Source: Ruminococcaceae bacterium UBA866 (lineage in GTDB: Bacteria; Bacillota; Clostridia; Oscillospirales; Ruminococcaceae). From it: a DNA stretch of 7,557 nt. The position numbers were made by a program, and so were the translations under genes. Shown here one piece after another: positions 6,807 to 7,557 of the stretch. Position 1 is the stretch's first letter. Each line of letters opens with the position of its first letter. The notes beneath the pieces are model-generated. The model was not told the origin of the DNA and did not search any database. It was given only the letters and a program-made list of their open reading frames with translations. The stretch lies in the NCBI GenBank assembly GCA_002295325.1, contig DBGA01000057.1:1914-9470 (forward strand). Direction: 5' to 3'.

Positions 6807-7556
6807 CTATATATACTTTTCCACTACTTCAATCAGCAGTTTTTTAGTTGTTTCGTAATCCTCATTAATTAGGCAACCAGCCGCACGTTTATGACCACCA
6901 CCACCAAAATTTTTGCAAATTTCAGAAGCGTCTACGTCCTTTGTGGTACGGATAGAAACCTTATGTGAGTCGGCTGTTTTTTCTCTAATCGTGATGCCAA
7001 TTTCAACACCCTCAATTGAACGAGGAAGCGCAGAAACTCCGTCAAGTTCGCTTTCGTCAGCGTTGGTTTCCTCAACGGTTTTTTTAGTTATCGCAATTAG
7101 CGCAACCTTATCGTCATAGAAAAATTCCATTGTGTTTAACACATACTGCTCAACTCGTATTCTACTTTTTGATTTTGTGTCAAAAAGGAAACTATTAATT
7201 TCCTCATAATCTGCACCACATTGGAACAAATGTGCTGCAACAATATGGGTATTCGCAGTGGTGTTAGAATATTTGAAACAGCCACTGTCAGTTGCAATCC
7301 CAGTATAAAGACAGTCAGCAATTTGCTTTGTAATTACTACATTTAACAATGTTATTATTTCATACATAATCTCACAAGCAGCGGCAGCCTGTTGAACAAG
7401 GTAGGTTTTTTTTGCATACAACTCATTTGATGGATGGTGGTCGATACAAAGGTCAACCTTAGTGGCATAATCGTTTAGTTTTTCGCCAAAAAGCTGCACC
7501 GCTGCAACATCAACGCAAACTACATAGCTTTCTTCAAATTCGCTGTCAACGTACCC
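6807..7556 (-). CDS. nrnA: DHH-family oligoribonuclease / pAp phosphatase NrnA (5' partial)
   Basis: NrnA-type DHH/DHHA1 phosphoesterases degrade very short RNAs (nanoRNAs), and many also hydrolyse pAp to AMP. Some relatives act on cyclic dinucleotide breakdown products. The frame is open to the right edge; 249 residues are visible of about 320 usual, so roughly 70 N-terminal residues, including the first metal-binding motif, are outside. Visible residues 38-44 read IDHHPSN, the DHH motif, and ATDSGCF follows with a further metal-binding Asp (visible residue 90). The C-terminal DHHA1 substrate-binding motif GGGGHKRAAGC lies at visible 218-228 (about 6873-6905). A GTG at 7497-7499 is internal, because conserved sequence (VVCVDVAAV) continues upstream of it. 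The gene's place before truB and ribF is the usual Firmicutes arrangement. Confidence 0.93.
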   Translation of the reverse strand, partial: GYVDSEFEESYVVCVDVAAVQLFGEKLNDYATKVDLCIDHHPSNELYAKKTYLVQQAAAACEIMYEIITLLNVVITKQIADCLYTGIATDSGCFKYSNTTANTHIVAAHLFQCGADYEEINSFLFDTKSKSRIRVEQYVLNTMEFFYDDKVALIAITKKTVEETNADESELDGVSALPRSIEGVEIGITIREKTADSHKVSIRTTKDVDASEICKNFGGGGHKRAAGCLINEDYETTKKLLIEVVEKYI

Positions 7557-7557
7557 T

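Noticed and set aside
7497..7499. GTG as the true start of nrnA
   Set aside because: Family-like sequence continues upstream in frame to the window edge, and starting here would remove the N-terminal metal-binding part of the DHH domain.

Overview
The window looks like ordinary chromosomal core DNA from a low-GC, probably anaerobic and spore-forming member of the Clostridia. The two-subunit, oxygen-sensitive class I fumarase, the CwlD-type spore-cortex amidase, the strong AGGAG/GGAGG ribosome binding sites and the nrnA-truB-ribF gene order all point that way. The organism was inferred from these features alone; no database search was possible. I found no mobile element, CRISPR array, phage gene, tRNA, rRNA or riboswitch, and every gap between genes is shorter than about 120 bases.

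Layout, plus strand. Bases 2-781 hold the 3' part of the fumarate hydratase alpha-subunit gene (5' end outside the window). A gap with a good sigma-A promoter follows. Next comes a set of four same-direction genes: rlmL (895-2058, THUMP-domain rRNA guanine-N2 methyltransferase), an unrecognised four-helix membrane protein (2063-2671), a cwlD-like N-acetylmuramoyl-L-alanine amidase (2732-3472) and radA (3515-4894, DNA-repair ATPase). The set ends at a strong hairpin terminator (4909-4941) shared with the opposing genes.

Layout, minus strand. Read right to left, nrnA (5' end outside the window), truB and ribF run from 7557 down to 4940. This is the distal end of the translation-factor cluster often seen in Firmicutes (nusA-infB-rbfA-nrnA-truB-ribF), joining RNA turnover, tRNA pseudouridylation and flavin cofactor synthesis. 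All three have intact family motifs.

The window shows no clear novel system. The most interesting spot is the 60-base gap before cwlD. There an imperfect inverted repeat buries the cwlD Shine-Dalgarno sequence, and a -10-like element (possibly sigma-E type) lies inside its left arm. Read-through RNA could therefore be translationally silenced or terminated, while RNA started inside the hairpin would have a free ribosome binding site. The unrecognised membrane protein with a charged G-x-R-D-x-N loop is the only gene of unknown function.
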